Positions 20,424 to 31,435 are shown, counted from the first letter of the stretch. The stretch is 31,737 bases of DNA from Mesotaenium endlicherianum (GCA_009602735.1 WELA01004943.1:436088-467824); one strand, 5' to 3'. Notes: generated by a model not told the origin, from the letters alone. Numbers and translations: made by a program.

Positions 20424-20927
20424 TGTAGTGATTTGAGTTATAATATATTAGTTGGCATAAATTTTAATGCTTTTGAATATGTTTGGAGTAGTATTGTGTG
20501 GAGTCAAGTGTGAATAGATACTCTAGTGACTTGGTTCATGTCCTTTGAACCTTCTAAGGCATTTTCGAAGTTAGAGGAAGGACCTAGAAGAACTCCATGT
20601 GGCAAAAGTCAAATGTGCCATTTTTTAGGTCAAAAGGACATGTGTACATTATTCTAGAAAGAGGTGGCAAGTTTTGGGATGTGTTGGGTGCCAACACATC
20701 AACATGCACCTTCCTAGAAATTAGTCATGTAGCAAGTATATAAACAAGAGCTAGAACATAGAAAAACATTCCAGAATCACTCTTGTACTTGCCAAATTCC
20801 AGAAACATATTATCTATCAAGAAGCCATCTCTCTTTCAAGAAGCTACCACTTGTGTTCAAAGATCCTTGTCTTGAATAGATAAAGTATTCTATTTTACTA
20901 AGTACTTTATCTATCTGTTTCACTACG
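20424..20927 (+). repeat. Element B 3' LTR (504 bp)
   Basis: It starts TGTAGTGATTTGAG and ends TCACTACG, where the last base A of the family has become G. It is followed by agtgc (20928-20932), the reverse complement of the gcact that follows the 5' LTR at 12571. It includes a gtatataaac TATA motif around 20737-20745. Confidence 0.92.
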
Positions 20928-20932
20928 AGTGC

Positions 20933-22050
20933 TGAGTGTAGAAACTTGGTGGACGCAAATTATTTTCTTCTCTACTACTTGTCGTCCCGAGATCGTTAGC
21001 AAAAAAATTAAAGTACTCCACGGGTACATCCTCATTTGATTTCCCTACCTAATACCGACAGTCCTTGTCGATCGGGTGGTCGTCGAGGAGGGGTCATTCG
21101 AGGGGTCGAACACATTCCAGAATTTCAATTCTGCTCGAGAGCAGAATTGAAAAGGCGAGGTCGATTGATTGCATGGAACCAGAAAGTTCAGTCAAATTCT
21201 TCACAAACTTCAATCAATCGCGTCGCGCCTTGACACCACTGTAAACACCAGTTTCATCGCGCTAAATTTGAAAATGTACTTTAAGGTACAGCAAAGTTTT
21301 TTTCGGATCAATCAACTCGGCATCGATTTGGCCACTGTAAACTGGCCCTAATCCGTTCTGGTCAGTTTGGGTCATATATGCAAAAGCTGGGCGCAAAAGA
21401 CCCGTTGTCCCACGTTCTCCGATGGATCTGGTAGAAACAGGTAGAATTATGTATCTGGTACATCTCAATTTCCGTACTTCCGTACTCTGGCTGTTATATC
21501 CTTTATCTTGTGTCTTCGTCTAACTAGTAACTGGTATCACGATTCACCAGGTATCACAGTTAATGAGAGGTTAATAACGAAATTGGCAGCTCATGCCCGA
21601 ATCAGCATGTCGTAGATCGATGAAAGGTCGACATGTGGCTTGACATCTGAAGCACTTCGAAGCACTTGGGAGCTTTTTAAGCACGGCAATCAACGACCGA
21701 CGTACCTGTAGCCCGAGGAGCTTGAAACACTAGCATATGCACAAGTGTTGGGTTCTTCACTGCCTTGTAGCACTTCCACTAAGGGATGATAAAATCGCAA
21801 ACGTGTAGAGCATTCGAAAAGAATACGTAGACATGAGTAAGACCGCCAGAATTAAATACCGCAAGTATGTCCGAGGTGGCAGTACATGGTCAGTAGAGAG
21901 TTCCTTGACCAACTTCAGAGCCAATGAGAGGCGATTAACACATGCTCAGATGGTTCTTACTTGGCAACTTTTTGAAAAGTACGAGCAGCACTGCTCACAG
22001 TGGCTCACAGCATGCCTCACCAGAAACTAGCAGGCCGACAGCCTTCTGCA
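20933..22050. other. Host sequence between element B and ELIP copy 2, including its promoter region
   Basis: No gene seen. It holds a perfect short hairpin (21123-21152), a palindromic block at 21329-21347, and from about 21830 the upstream blocks shared with ELIP copy 1. Confidence 0.55.
21123..21152. repeat. Perfect inverted repeat, 14-bp arms with a 2-bp loop
   Basis: tttcaattctgctc is followed by ga and then its exact reverse complement gagcagaattgaaa. There is no following U-run, so it is not a simple terminator. It could be a transposon footprint or a hairpin end of a degraded MITE. Confidence 0.85.
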
Positions 22051-22057
22051 TATAAAA
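21876..22057 (+). promoter_or_regulatory. ELIP copy 2 promoter: paralogue-conserved blocks and TATA box
   Basis: TATAAAA at 22051-22057 lies 121 bp before the ATG at 22178. Blocks gtggcagta (21876-21884), aatgagaggc (21923-21932) and cttacttggca (21956-21966) repeat those of copy 1, with the last two 33-34 bp apart in both. Light-stress control is expected for ELIPs but not shown by these motifs. Confidence 0.6.
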
Positions 22058-22177
22058 CCTCGTCCCACCAAAAAGTGAATCAACAATTGCAAACGACGCT
22101 CTTCACGTACACTACTTTTCCAACTCTAAACACTTCATTTTTTATTCACCAGTTCATACTTTGATCCATCAGCAAAA

Positions 22178-23940
22178 ATGGCCGCCATTGCAGCTCTCTC
22201 CAGCACCTCCATTGCTAAGCTCGGCTTGGAGCGCCTCAGCTCATCCGCTTCTGTCTCTTCGAGGTTGGTAGATTCTTATTATATATTCGAGTTTCTTGTG
22301 CTCGATCTCAGGCACGCGATTTGAGGCCATTTGGCCGGTCTGGGCATCTACTCTTCTTCATACTATATATGCCTTTTATAGTTGTATCTTTGTGGCAGTC
22401 AGTTTGGGCACGTAACATCATATCTGGCTGTTGACTCTTTTGGTTTTGATATGCTGACTATGGGTGCATTTTTATTTGTGTAACAGGCCAACAATCGCCC
22501 TGTCAGCACCTTCGCGTGGCCTCAAGCTCAAGGGCGTGCGCTGCCAGGCTCAGAATGACCCCCTTGGACAGGTACTTACCTTGATATAACTTTCTCACTG
22601 CCCATTGTATTAATGGGTCAATACTGGACAAAGAACTTACACAGTACGCTACTACTCACATCACACTGCATAGCGTTCATGCAAAGTCTTCTTGCTAACA
22701 ATGAAGCGTTTCGAAGAAAGAGAGGGAACATCTTTTGGGCTGTCTTGAACTCAAAGAAAGAGAGGGCATACATTTTGGGCTATCTTAAACTCTGTATCTT
22801 CATAGTATTAGTATTGTTTGGCTAATAGGTTTACGTTTTTATGATCACAATCTTTAAGGTTAGTGATAAACTTTGAAGTTTATCATGTGGCAAATATGAG
22901 TTATGGCAAGCAGTGAGAAACAGGTTATACATGGTACGCTGTGATCAGGGGTGGGATGTCGGGTTGGGGTGACCACAGAAGGAAGTAGTGGGATCTGTTT
23001 TTGTTATCGTTATTTAATTATGTATCACGGTAATATGGAAAGCAGGAGTGTTGCGATAGATATCAAAGATGGCACAAATATGATGCTAAAGAGTGGTCAT
23101 TGAAATAACACTTCTTACATGGAGCAGGTCAAGGACGCCGTGTCCGGCACCAAAGTCAATGTCACTGAGGCCGACGTGAAGAAGAACGGGGCTGAGAACA
23201 ACTCAGAGACCAAGTCAGTGTTCGGAACCAAGCCAGTGAGCGGATCCCCCTACCCCCGCACTGAGTCCGAGAGGCGCCCCGAGACCGGAAACACATCCTT
23301 CGGATCCATCATGTCCTTTGATGGCCCCGGCCCCGAGACCATCAACGGCCGCCTGGTATGTTGCTGTTCCCTGTCACGTATTCGTGATAATGCGGCAAAC
23401 CTTCAGTTTTGAAGCGGTCTGGCGTGTGCTGCTTTGTTTGACTGGGATGTGCATGGGCCCTCGTTGCCGAGAAGGTCTCTGGCCTGAGAATTGTGGACCA
23501 GGTGACGGCATCAAACAGCAACGGGTTCTACTGGCTGGCCATTGCCACCAACATCACCATCATTGCCTCCCTCATCCCCATCTTCCAGGGAGAGAGCCCT
23601 GACAGCCGCAAGTATGCTGACACATACCATTTGTCACCTCTTGTGTGCATGCTACAAAACTCACTTTGGTGTTTTACATTTGGCTTTCCTTTCAACTGCA
23701 AGGATAATAATTCTCAAGAAAATATATACCTTGAGGCCACTGCATATGAGACAGCCCCACATACAGTTGATACAGACATTTTGATTTAAACTCAATTACT
23801 GATTGTAATTGCTCCCTGGTGTGCATTGCAGGAATGGCCCCTTCACAGCCCAGGCTGAGAGGTGGAATGGTCGCATTGCTATGATTGGCTTTGCTGGTCT
23901 CCTCGCCTTCGAGCAGTTTGCTGGACGCCCCTTCTTCTAA
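22178..23940 (+). CDS. Early light-induced protein (ELIP), copy 2, contiguous but with a suspect exon 4 boundary
   Basis: Five exons: 22178-22263, 22487-22571, 23128-23355, about 23436-23611 and 23832-23940. The product has a chloroplast transit peptide (MAAIAALSSTSIAKLGLERL), a Pro/Ser-rich stromal linker, helix 1 starting ETINGRL and LGCAWALVAEKVSG, helix 2 GFYWLAIATNITIIASLIPI, and helix 3 ERWNGRIAMIGFAGLLAFEQ, ending FAGRPFF and TAA. The two E-x-x-NGR motifs are the chlorophyll-binding signatures of ELIPs, thylakoid proteins that protect against excess light. Splice sites match copy 1 except at exon 4. By length (176 nt in copy 1) the exon should start at 23436, but the two bases before it are TT, not AG, and its first codons read GTT TGA. 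AGs at 23406 and 23414 lead to stops. It could be a young pseudogene, use an unseen splice, or be a sequence error. Confidence 0.8.
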
Positions 23941-25716
23941 GCTGTGCAATAGAAGATAGAGTAGCCAAACGCCCTGTTAGTGTGTTATCTGTGTAGCAGT
24001 ATATACCACAAGCTCTGTACCATTAGTGTAAAATACAGGAAAAATCCTGGATCATGTATAATATATATTTAAGAAACAATCAATTCTACCTTTTCTCACA
24101 CTTTTATTTCTCCAAGCACATACAGAAAGGTGTACTAAAAATGGCTGACCTGCTACGACTGGTTGCTGCAGTGAGACTGTGTGCCCCCGTCACTTATGAG
24201 TGGTTTTCACTGTCCCTGACTACTTGTTCCTCATCGTCTCTAAATCGTGTACACATTGTACGACTGCAGTGTATAACTGCCGTGTCCTACTTTAGCGTAC
24301 GATTTACAGTGAACTATTTTTGTGTGCTTTTGAGATAAGCTGTCTGTCCCTGAAGAGTATTGAGAAACGTAGTCACCTTGTCTTTGCTTTGGACCATATG
24401 TGCAATAGTGACAAATATGCATGTATATCTGTGCACAGATCATACACTACTCTCAAGTATCCTATCAACAGGTCTTAAGCAATGCTCCTGCTTATTAAAG
24501 CTAGTGCTTAAAACCATGGAAGCTCTATATGGGCAAATGACTATTTTGACGCCTCCATTAAGTTGAAAGGACAGGTAGCTGGTGTGCATGTTTGATCAAC
24601 TTTGTGTAAATGGCATGTATCCACATACATAAATAGCATGTATCCACATACATAAAACCACAATGAATTGCCTACAAGAGCAAGACGTGACGAAAGGGTA
24701 AAGGCTGGTGATTGAGCTGCTGTTCTACTAAATGCACTTAGTACAATTAGTAGATCTCTGTAGAGACAGACATAAATGTTGTCTCCTAAAGTGACACACT
24801 GAAACCTTGCCGATAGAGTATCAAACTACAATTCATACCCCTGGGATTGCTGGTGGTGTCGTAAAATTGAAGTTTAATATATCATAGGGACGCAGTGCAC
24901 AGGTAAGTGAAAGCTTGTGATGAAGCAACCAGGATATGCTACACGGACTGAAAATGTTGATGGGACTGATTCTTCATGCTATTGTACATTCCCAAGATCT
25001 TGCATTTGCGCCAATCTACATTTGCCTGAAAAAGAGTCGGCAGTAGTTGCCCTAAATGTGACATAAATAAAATCAGCAGGTCACATCATTCAAACTAAGA
25101 CTTGTCCGACTGGCCTAAAAAAAATTAGGTCAATGTGCTTCCGATGCCTTCATGAAAGGCCTAGCTCAAGAAGATAAATAAGAGCCCCTACAAAATGGTA
25201 GTATGGTATACAATAACCACTATTGTACAGTAGGCAGGGCCTACCCCTAGATTGAATGTGCGTCAAAATTGTCTGAGATGTACACCTGAAAAGAATGAAA
25301 GAATGTTGCAACTTTGTGACCTGTTGTTCTACCCGTAATTCTGTACGTGCACCGGCGTCACAGGGCAGCTTGTTGGTGCCGGCAGAGCTCGCCACGTCGT
25401 CATGGCCTCCACAAGCTGCCCTTGCCTGCATGATGGAAGAACAGAGCTCATTCAAATCTTGTCAATTGCAGGTAATGACTGCTAGAATACTTCATCTATT
25501 ATCTTTCCTTTGCTTCCTGACTGAGTGTTAATCATGAACAGGACGAAAGGGAGATGGAGAGAGAGGATGTAGATTGAGTCCTGCACATTCACATTCTTAT
25601 TGCCCAGCCGGCGACCTTCAGCTATGCGATGCTTGCACAGCGTCCTCGCAGCCGCTTCAGGAGACAGCTCAGACAAACACATTCACGGACACAAACCACA
25701 TGGTATGCGTCCTCGC
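23941..25716. other. ELIP copy 2 3' flank and intergenic region
   Basis: AT-rich sequence with no supported gene. It includes a two-copy tandem repeat of gcatgtatccacatacataa (24613-24657). Open frames at 24054-24338 and 25295-25531 show no motif. From about 25.3 kb the composition becomes more GC-rich. Confidence 0.5.
24613..24657. repeat. 23-bp tandem duplication
   Basis: Two adjacent near-perfect copies of a 22-23-bp unit (gcatgtatccacatacataa plus aatag/aacc) lie downstream of ELIP copy 2. Confidence 0.8.
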
Positions 25717-25920
25717 TCAGTCATTGCCCATCAGCTCGACTTCATCCTGCAAATTCCTGACACAAATTTCTGATGCAGATTCGTAAACCGGAACATCGGC
25801 TGCCATCTCCTCCACCCAACTCATGCGCGCTTCCGTTCCCTTCCCAGCCTGTACATCTTGAGCAGACATGAAGAGTTGCTTCTCCCGTTTCTTATTTTCT
25901 GGCATCTCCTTACAGTGCAA
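25717..25920 (-). CDS. Possible C-terminal exon of unknown protein
   Basis: A minus-strand frame ending QDEVELMGND and stop has a composition like a real soluble acidic protein (for example QLFMSAQDVQAGKGTEARMS, MAADVPVYESASEI), unlike the low-complexity frames around it. A possible acceptor (ctgtaag) lies near 25905. It could be the last exon of the GT29 gene upstream on this strand or of another gene. I do not recognise it. Confidence 0.25.
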   Translation of the reverse strand: MHCKEMPENKKREKQLFMSAQDVQAGKGTEARMSWVEEMAADVPVYESASEICVRNLQDEVELMGND

Positions 25921-26933
25921 GCTGCTGCCCCTGCTGAACCCGTACCTTCACAGGGCCAGGGCTTGCTGATAGAATAGCAAACGACATGGCACATGTGTGT
26001 GGCAAATGACACAGATAGAATATGCACCTGATGTGGGGCTGCAGGCAGCTGCTGCAGCTCTCAACACCCCCTTCACACTCTGCCAAGACCGCACAATGGA
26101 GCTCACATGTCAACCACGTGGCCAAGTAGCTGCGGAAAGAAGGCGTGCTGCTCCCCCCCCCCCCCCGGCACCCACTCGGCACCCCCCCTGCACCCTCCGG
26201 CCTCCGGCCTCCCCGCCACCTTTTGCCAAGCCTAGCTGGTGGGCAGGAAAAATTAATGCGCTACTCTGCTGAAAGAAAAGAGAGCAGACGTGTCCCCTTG
26301 CGGCCAAATGCTCCCCTCATATCCCCCTCATCAAATGCCCTTCCCTCCTGGTTGGAGGTTCAGGAGAGGGCCGCACCGCCTGAGACTAGCAGAGCTGCCG
26401 TACTGACGCTTGTAGGCACAGCTGCACAAGGCTGGCACACGAACAAGGCTGGACATCTGACGAAGGGCCAGCGGAAGGGGAGGCCAGAGGAGTGAAGGGG
26501 GGCATGTTCTGGTCTGAGCAGCTATTCCCACGTTCGTTACTGGAAAGGGAACGGGATAGAATCCAGGCTAAAGGAATGCAATACAAATACTCTGCAGAAA
26601 GCTTGCGTGTATAAGTACGAGCCGGCCTCCAGTTAGGCACATCATCAGAGTCTTGCAGAAGATCGTGATCTCCAGGGGCAGAGAGAGCAACACGTGTCGA
26701 CGGCATAGAAGCACACCCAGACGTTCCGAGACCGGCATGCATACCGGGCAGGTGAAAGGCTCCACCTTACTTCCCCAGTCCGATAACGAAAAAATGGGCG
26801 ATGCCCATACCCCGGGGAAAGGAAAAACAAAAGAGGAGAAAACCAGCAAACAATAAACAAGAAAGCAAGCAAAGAAGAGAGAAAAAAAACCAGAAACAGA
26901 AAGGAAAGATAGAAAACGCAAAAATGTGTATAC

Positions 26934-27314
26934 CTGGGGTGCAAGGGAGGCCGTAGGAGAGGAGGCCTGCGTCAGCCATGGCACGCACGCGCCTCTGCTC
27001 CTGCAGCACCTGCTCCAGGCTCTCCTGCAGAGGACACCTGCCGTGTCCTCAGACCGACAGCAGCACACCCCAACGACAAACGCCGTTCCTCGATCGTCAG
27101 GGCCAGGCCGGACGTGATAAGGTGCGGGGAATGACGGGGAAGTGACAGAGCGAGTGGTGATGAAAGCAGAGGGGCGTATGCATCAAGCAGCGACGAGGAG
27201 GGCGGGGAGGTCTCAAGGAAAATCTCGTGAATGAGGCGTGCGGGAGTGAGCAGGGAGATGCGCACGGCATGCCTCCACCTCGTAGTATGCGTACGTGCGT
27301 GCGTGCGCGTGCGC

Positions 27315-27355
<41 letters not shown>

Positions 27356-30300
27356 TGTCCGTGTATATTCGTGGATGAGTCTCAGAAAGAGAAGATTACA
27401 AGGTGAGCACTTCCTGAGACCAACCCCCTTCTCTGTCTTCCGGTGTGCGGCCCACCGGCAGAAGACAAACAGAACACACACGGAGCAAGAGAGAAATCTG
27501 GCAGCAGCAGAAGAAATAGAAGCAGCAGGTAACTGCAGCAGCAGCAGCAGCTCGGCGGCACTTCCTCAGCTCTCACCTGGAATGGTACAGAGGCGGAGCG
27601 AAGAAGGGCCCTGCTGACGACTCCCAGCCCAGCGGCCACCCGTAGAGCGATACCTGGCAGAGGCACAGAAACACCCCGTCACACCCCATCAGTCCTCAGA
27701 CTCCGTTACGGTGCCCCATCATATATCACTTGATGGAAGTATGGGGCAGTTGAAGCTTGAGAGCTCCTAGGGGCCAGGCTAGGGTGGGGCTAGTGCAGGC
27801 TAGGCTACAATAGGCTTGTTTAGGCTTTAGCTAAGGCATTGCAGATTTGCCAGCTGAAGACTTGGACGCTCTTCAGAAGGGCAGTCGCGGGCAACGAGGT
27901 TCCTCGGCTGTCCTTCACACATTTCTCCTTTCTCTTTTTTTTTCTCCCTCCCCCCCTGTCCGCAGAGGCGGGGGTGCAGAGCGCGCAGGTGGCAGCGGGG
28001 GAGAGCGAAACATCGGGCATGGAGAAATGCGAGTTGAAACAGGAGCTCGACACTTGCCGCCACTGACACGCTATGCAGTACGTCTGAAACGCACGTGACT
28101 GCACACGCAACCAGGTCAATAGGAAAGTACAGTCTCGTACTGACGTATTCATGACCGTACGTCCACATTTACACACATACAGACATGTACATGTGAGTAT
28201 ATGCGTGAGTGTATGCGTGTGCGTGACTATGTATACATGAAGAATTACAAGGAGATGTAAAATCACCACAATTGGCCAGAGGTGAGGGGCTTGCAGAGGG
28301 TGCACCGATTTGCACGTGTGGAGAGCCACCAGGAGCGCAATCCATCGCTCCGAGACGCTCTCCTCTCCCGCCAAGTGGCGCGCTAACGTCGTGCCACTTG
28401 CCCCCCCCCCCTCCAGAGCGCTGCTCAGGTTGGCTGCGGCCACGGCCGCGTAATTGACAAACTCCGGGCTCAGCAGATGCGCCTTGTCGGTCCTGCCAGC
28501 TCAGCACAGCCCAGCTCAGCGCAGTCCAGCTCAGCACAGCCCGATCCTAAGACAAGGTGGATAGCTGCGACAGATCAGATTCAAGATGACATTATTATGC
28601 TGGCTAGAGGGGCCGATACATAGTGCCCTCTCCCCCCCCCTCTACTTCCCTCTCATTCCCACCCACCCCTCGTCCTCTTACTTCCACCTGCAACCCCCCG
28701 CCCCGCCCTTCCCCAAAAGAAAGGAAGAAGAACAATGACCAGATTTTGGCAGCCGCCGGGTGCACGCCAAGTGGCACCACAAGGTCAAGACTGAGCACTA
28801 CCAAGTCATGCCAGCTTCAAGCGACGCCACCATCTTGCCCGCACAACTGCCTCTTGTTATTGTGCTAGTCGTGCCACCTGTCAGCATGAGGGAACAAGCA
28901 GAAAGCATGCACGCCTATCCTATGCACGCATGCGACTTCAGGGCAGCAGACCAAGGCATTGTGGCATAAGGACGAGGTGACAGGTGGCGCACTTCTGGCG
29001 CACTCGAAGGCTGCGCTGCTGGAAGAAGCTCTCGGTGTCTGACTGGCTGCGAGCGACAGCCAGGATCGGGCCCAACCTCTTCTCGGCTGCTGGATCGCCA
29101 CCTCGGGACTTGACACTTGCCACCCTGTAAGTCGTCTGCGGCAGCAACAAGCAACACAAGCAACAGGTTACAGCAACAGCAACAGGGAGAGAGAGAGAGG
29201 GAACGATTTCGGCACCAGCAAGCACAACGATGGAGACAGCTATTTTTCTGCTGAGTCGAGTTTCATGTACAATGATGCAGATACGCGCACGCATGCGCAA
29301 ACAAGTGCACACACATATGCACCAAACCTTCCCCCACCTTCTTGGAGCACAGACGTGGAGACATGCAAATCCCCCCTTCCCACACATGTACGACTAGACC
29401 AGAGCATTCGAAGACCCCTACACAACCAAAGTGGGAAACTTGGGGAGGGAGAGCAAGTGCAAGCGACTTACGTCTGCACACCCGCATACGCAAACACGCA
29501 CGCCCACACACACCCAAACTTACAGCCGTGCCCGCAAGCGCGCGCGTACACACATGCACGCACGCGCACACACACACACACGCACACACACACACACGCA
29601 CGCGCAAGCGCGCGCGAGCGTGCGCGAGCACGAGCAGGCACGCACCTTGGTGCCGACGAAGCGCTCCCAGTCGTAGGTGGGGGCATGATTGACGCGGAAC
29701 ACGGCCTCGTGGAGGTCGATGGACAGCCCCGCCGCCACCTGGAGCAGCGCGCCGCCCTCGGCGACCACCGCACAGCTGTCGAGCAGCCGGCCCTTCAACG
29801 GGTCCTTCTGCGACGCCGGCAAGCCAGATGTCGTACGATACCATAACATGCCACAAGAGTCATGAGATATCAGGATATTATGAGTATAGGTCATGAGACA
29901 AATGAGCGAGACGGACGAAGCTCTGCGGCGGCCGTGACTGCGTCTCTCAGTTGCTGTGAATCAGTGCTCGCGCTCAGTTGTGGGTGTGGACCCCGTCAGG
30001 GGCAGTCAGGGGCTTTGAGGGGAGAGGATGGGCGGGAGCAGGCGGAAGAAGTGCAGGGGAGGCGCGTGCGTGCCATGCAGGAACGCAAACGGCGGCAGTC
30101 GTGGTGGTGACGTGATACTATTGGGTGGTGATGCATGGGCATGCGCTGCTCCTCTCCCCCTCTCTCTCTCAGACACATCCAAAAAGGCACACCCCCACGA
30201 AGGAAGAGAGGAACTGCCCAACGATGACTTCTTGCTGCCTGCAGCATGAACATGGGGAGATACGGCACGAGTGCTTACAGGTGGCAAGAGCCGGAGCAGG

Positions 30301-31435
30301 GACGTGGCAGCGGGCTGAAGCAGCAGGCCCTGCTGAGGTGGCAGCCCCAGGGCTTGCCACATCATGTCCACCTCGGAGGGGCCCTTCTTGGACCTGCGAC
30401 GCCTAATCGAGAAACGCCAGGTGTCAGCCCATCGGCCCGTGAACCCAGCACCCTGCGAATGCAAGCTGTGCTGTGCCACCCGTGCAATCGCAACACACCC
30501 GTCCACCGGTACTTTGCAGCAAAGTGCAGCAATGGAGTATTACATCATTCGATGGATGCATGTGCTGCATCGCGCAATGGTTACAGTCAGAGTCAAACAA
30601 AATCAAACTACTGTCAGCGATTGGCTCAGCAGCTACTGCAAGTGTCCAGAGGGAGGCTCCCTTCGGGCACATAGGAGTTGCACGACAAGCCCTCCCCTTT
30701 TTTTCTTCCTGTTGATCCGGCTGGGTTGACCCTTTTCAATGACTGGCACAAACACGCGCACACAAGAACGCACGCACAAAGGCGCACATTCAGGCGTACG
30801 TACGCACGCGCGCGCACGCACACACGCACACTAACACGCACGAATGCACACACCTCTTGGAGGGGGGTGCTTGGGCAGCCAGGGCCTTCTGCATGTCTTT
30901 GAGAAGAGCCCGCGAGACGACAAAGGCGCCCGGGAAGAGCGACGGCAGCGCCACCGCCTTCCCCTTTCCCCTCCCCTTCCCGCCGGAGCCTCCACCTCCT
31001 CCTTCTCTGCAAGGGACCTTGCCTGCCAGCCAGCCAGCATAGAAACGTACTTTCAGAAACGAAGAGTTCAGCCTCGCTACTGTCAGCCGGCAGAGTAGAG
31101 ATTGCCAACCGCGAGGACAGAAGGTGTCGATTGAGACAGGTCTCGGGTTGTCTGCCGCCAGCAGATTAGAGGGTGTGAGCTGGCAGGTCAGAGAGACGGT
31201 CAGGTCGGCAGCCGCCAGCCAGGTCGGAGACTGCCTGCGCCTGAGGTGATGACAGTGAACAAGAGCACGATGCACGAGTATGCCGGGCAGGGGCGAGGAG
31301 AGGGAGAGCTTTGGAGGGGAGAGCTTGGGCGTTTCTCATCCATGGCTTCAGCACTTGACTCAGGGTCCAGCCATGCACGGGCGTGAGCAGCAGGGGAGGC
31401 CGCGTGTCGTGCACCTGCTTGCCGTCGTCACGCAT
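26934..31435 (-). CDS. GT29 sialyltransferase-like glycosyltransferase, multi-exon (5' end uncertain)
   Basis: A split gene on the minus strand. Supported exons: 30279-30402 (GPSEVDMMWQALGLPPQQGL, two acceptors 9 nt apart); 29646-29807 (sialylmotif L); 29135 to about 29025 (starts TTYRV, which completes the motif); 28306-28492 and 27577-27653 (sialylmotif S region, ending with a likely motif III at FAPPLYHS); 26934 to about 27019 (VLQEQRRVRAMADAGLLSYG). A likely upstream exon ends at 30854 (ALLKDMQKALAAQA), and 31300-31435 may hold another. Phases agree from 30854 to 29646 and from 28492 to 27577; the 3' end of the 29135 exon is unresolved. GT29 enzymes are Golgi type II membrane proteins that use CMP-activated acidic sugars. 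Plants lack ordinary sialic acid, so here CMP-Kdo or a related sugar is a better guess. The N-terminal anchor is not identified. Further exons may lie beyond either end. Confidence 0.72.
27290..27352. repeat. (GT)n/(GCGT)n alternating tract in a GT29 intron
   Basis: gcgtgcgcgtgcgcgcgcac is followed by about 20 GT units. Alternating purine-pyrimidine sequence of this type can adopt Z-DNA. It explains the low-complexity open frames in this stretch. Confidence 0.9.
27577..27653 (-). CDS. GT29 exon finishing motif S and carrying a likely motif III
   Basis: After a ctgccag acceptor the exon reads VSLYGWPLGWESSAGPFFAP then PLYHS, ending in AG before gtgagag. The LYG(F/W) and the late aromatic-His (YH) are positioned as in motif S and motif III of GT29 enzymes. 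The following exon has two possible acceptors (27024 or 27019); only the latter keeps the protein-like frame LEQVLQEQRRVRAM. Confidence 0.72.
28165..28240. repeat. TA/CA/GTGT-rich imperfect tract in a GT29 intron
   Basis: Irregular runs of acacatacagacatgtacat and gtgagtgtatgcgtgtgcgt alternate purines and pyrimidines, between the exons ending at 28306 and starting at 27653. Confidence 0.6.
28306..28492 (-). CDS. GT29 exon leading into sialylmotif S
   Basis: It starts after gctggcag and reads KAHLLSPEFVNYAAVAAANL, a Gly-rich stretch coded by a 10-base G run (28401-28410), then SERWIALLVALHTCKS before gtgcac. The next exon (27577-27653) opens VSLYGWPLGW, giving the AL-x2-C-x2-V-x-LYG(F/W) core of motif S. 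The usual P-S/T-S/T-G before it is replaced by VSERW. The homopolymer makes a sequencing frame error possible. Confidence 0.75.
29545..29640. repeat. (CA)n/(CG)n alternating tract directly beside the motif L exon donor
   Basis: Runs of cacacaca and cgcgcg fill the first ~100 bases of the intron after the splice donor at 29645 on the minus strand, where they read as GT/GC repeats. Confidence 0.9.
29646..29807 (-). CDS. GT29 exon with sialylmotif L
   Basis: The exon runs from a gtcgcag acceptor to AAG before gtgcgtg, both in phase 0. It encodes LLDSCAVVAEGGALLQVAAG then IDLHEAVFRVNHAPTYDWER, FVGTK. Joined to the next exon (TTYRV at 29135) it gives the VG(S/T)KTTYRV end of motif L, which forms the CMP-sugar binding site in animal sialyltransferases. 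The family's usual Gly-Asn after CAVV is replaced by Ala-Glu. Confidence 0.85.
30745..30853. repeat. (CA)n/(CGCA)n tract beside the GT29 exon donor at 30853
   Basis: Cacgcgcgcgcacgcacaca-type sequence lies directly downstream (minus strand) of the exon ending at 30854, the same arrangement as at 29545-29640. Confidence 0.85.

Larger units (their letters stand above)
18621..20927 (+). mobile_element. Ty3/gypsy element B, 3' half (RT fragment to 3' LTR)
   Basis: It starts inside RT, directly after the A LTR, and runs through a truncated RNase H, a remnant of the integrase C terminus and chromodomain, a 43-bp tandem repeat, a PPT and the 3' LTR. Its other half is at 10070-12571 on the minus strand. 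The target duplication agtgc follows at 20928-20932. Confidence 0.9.

Noticed and set aside
23119..23412. A 97-codon frame as a separate small protein
   Set aside because: It is ELIP copy 2 exon 3 running on into intron 3; its start codon lies in intron 2.
28760..28969. Plus-strand frame of 69 codons as an exon
   Set aside because: No recognisable motif. The minus strand here may hold a short GT29 exon (about 28790-28840), but its splice sites and phase could not be settled, so neither is annotated.
29265..29846. 193-codon plus-strand frame
   Set aside because: Threonine/histidine-rich translation of CA repeats, antisense to the GT29 motif L exon.
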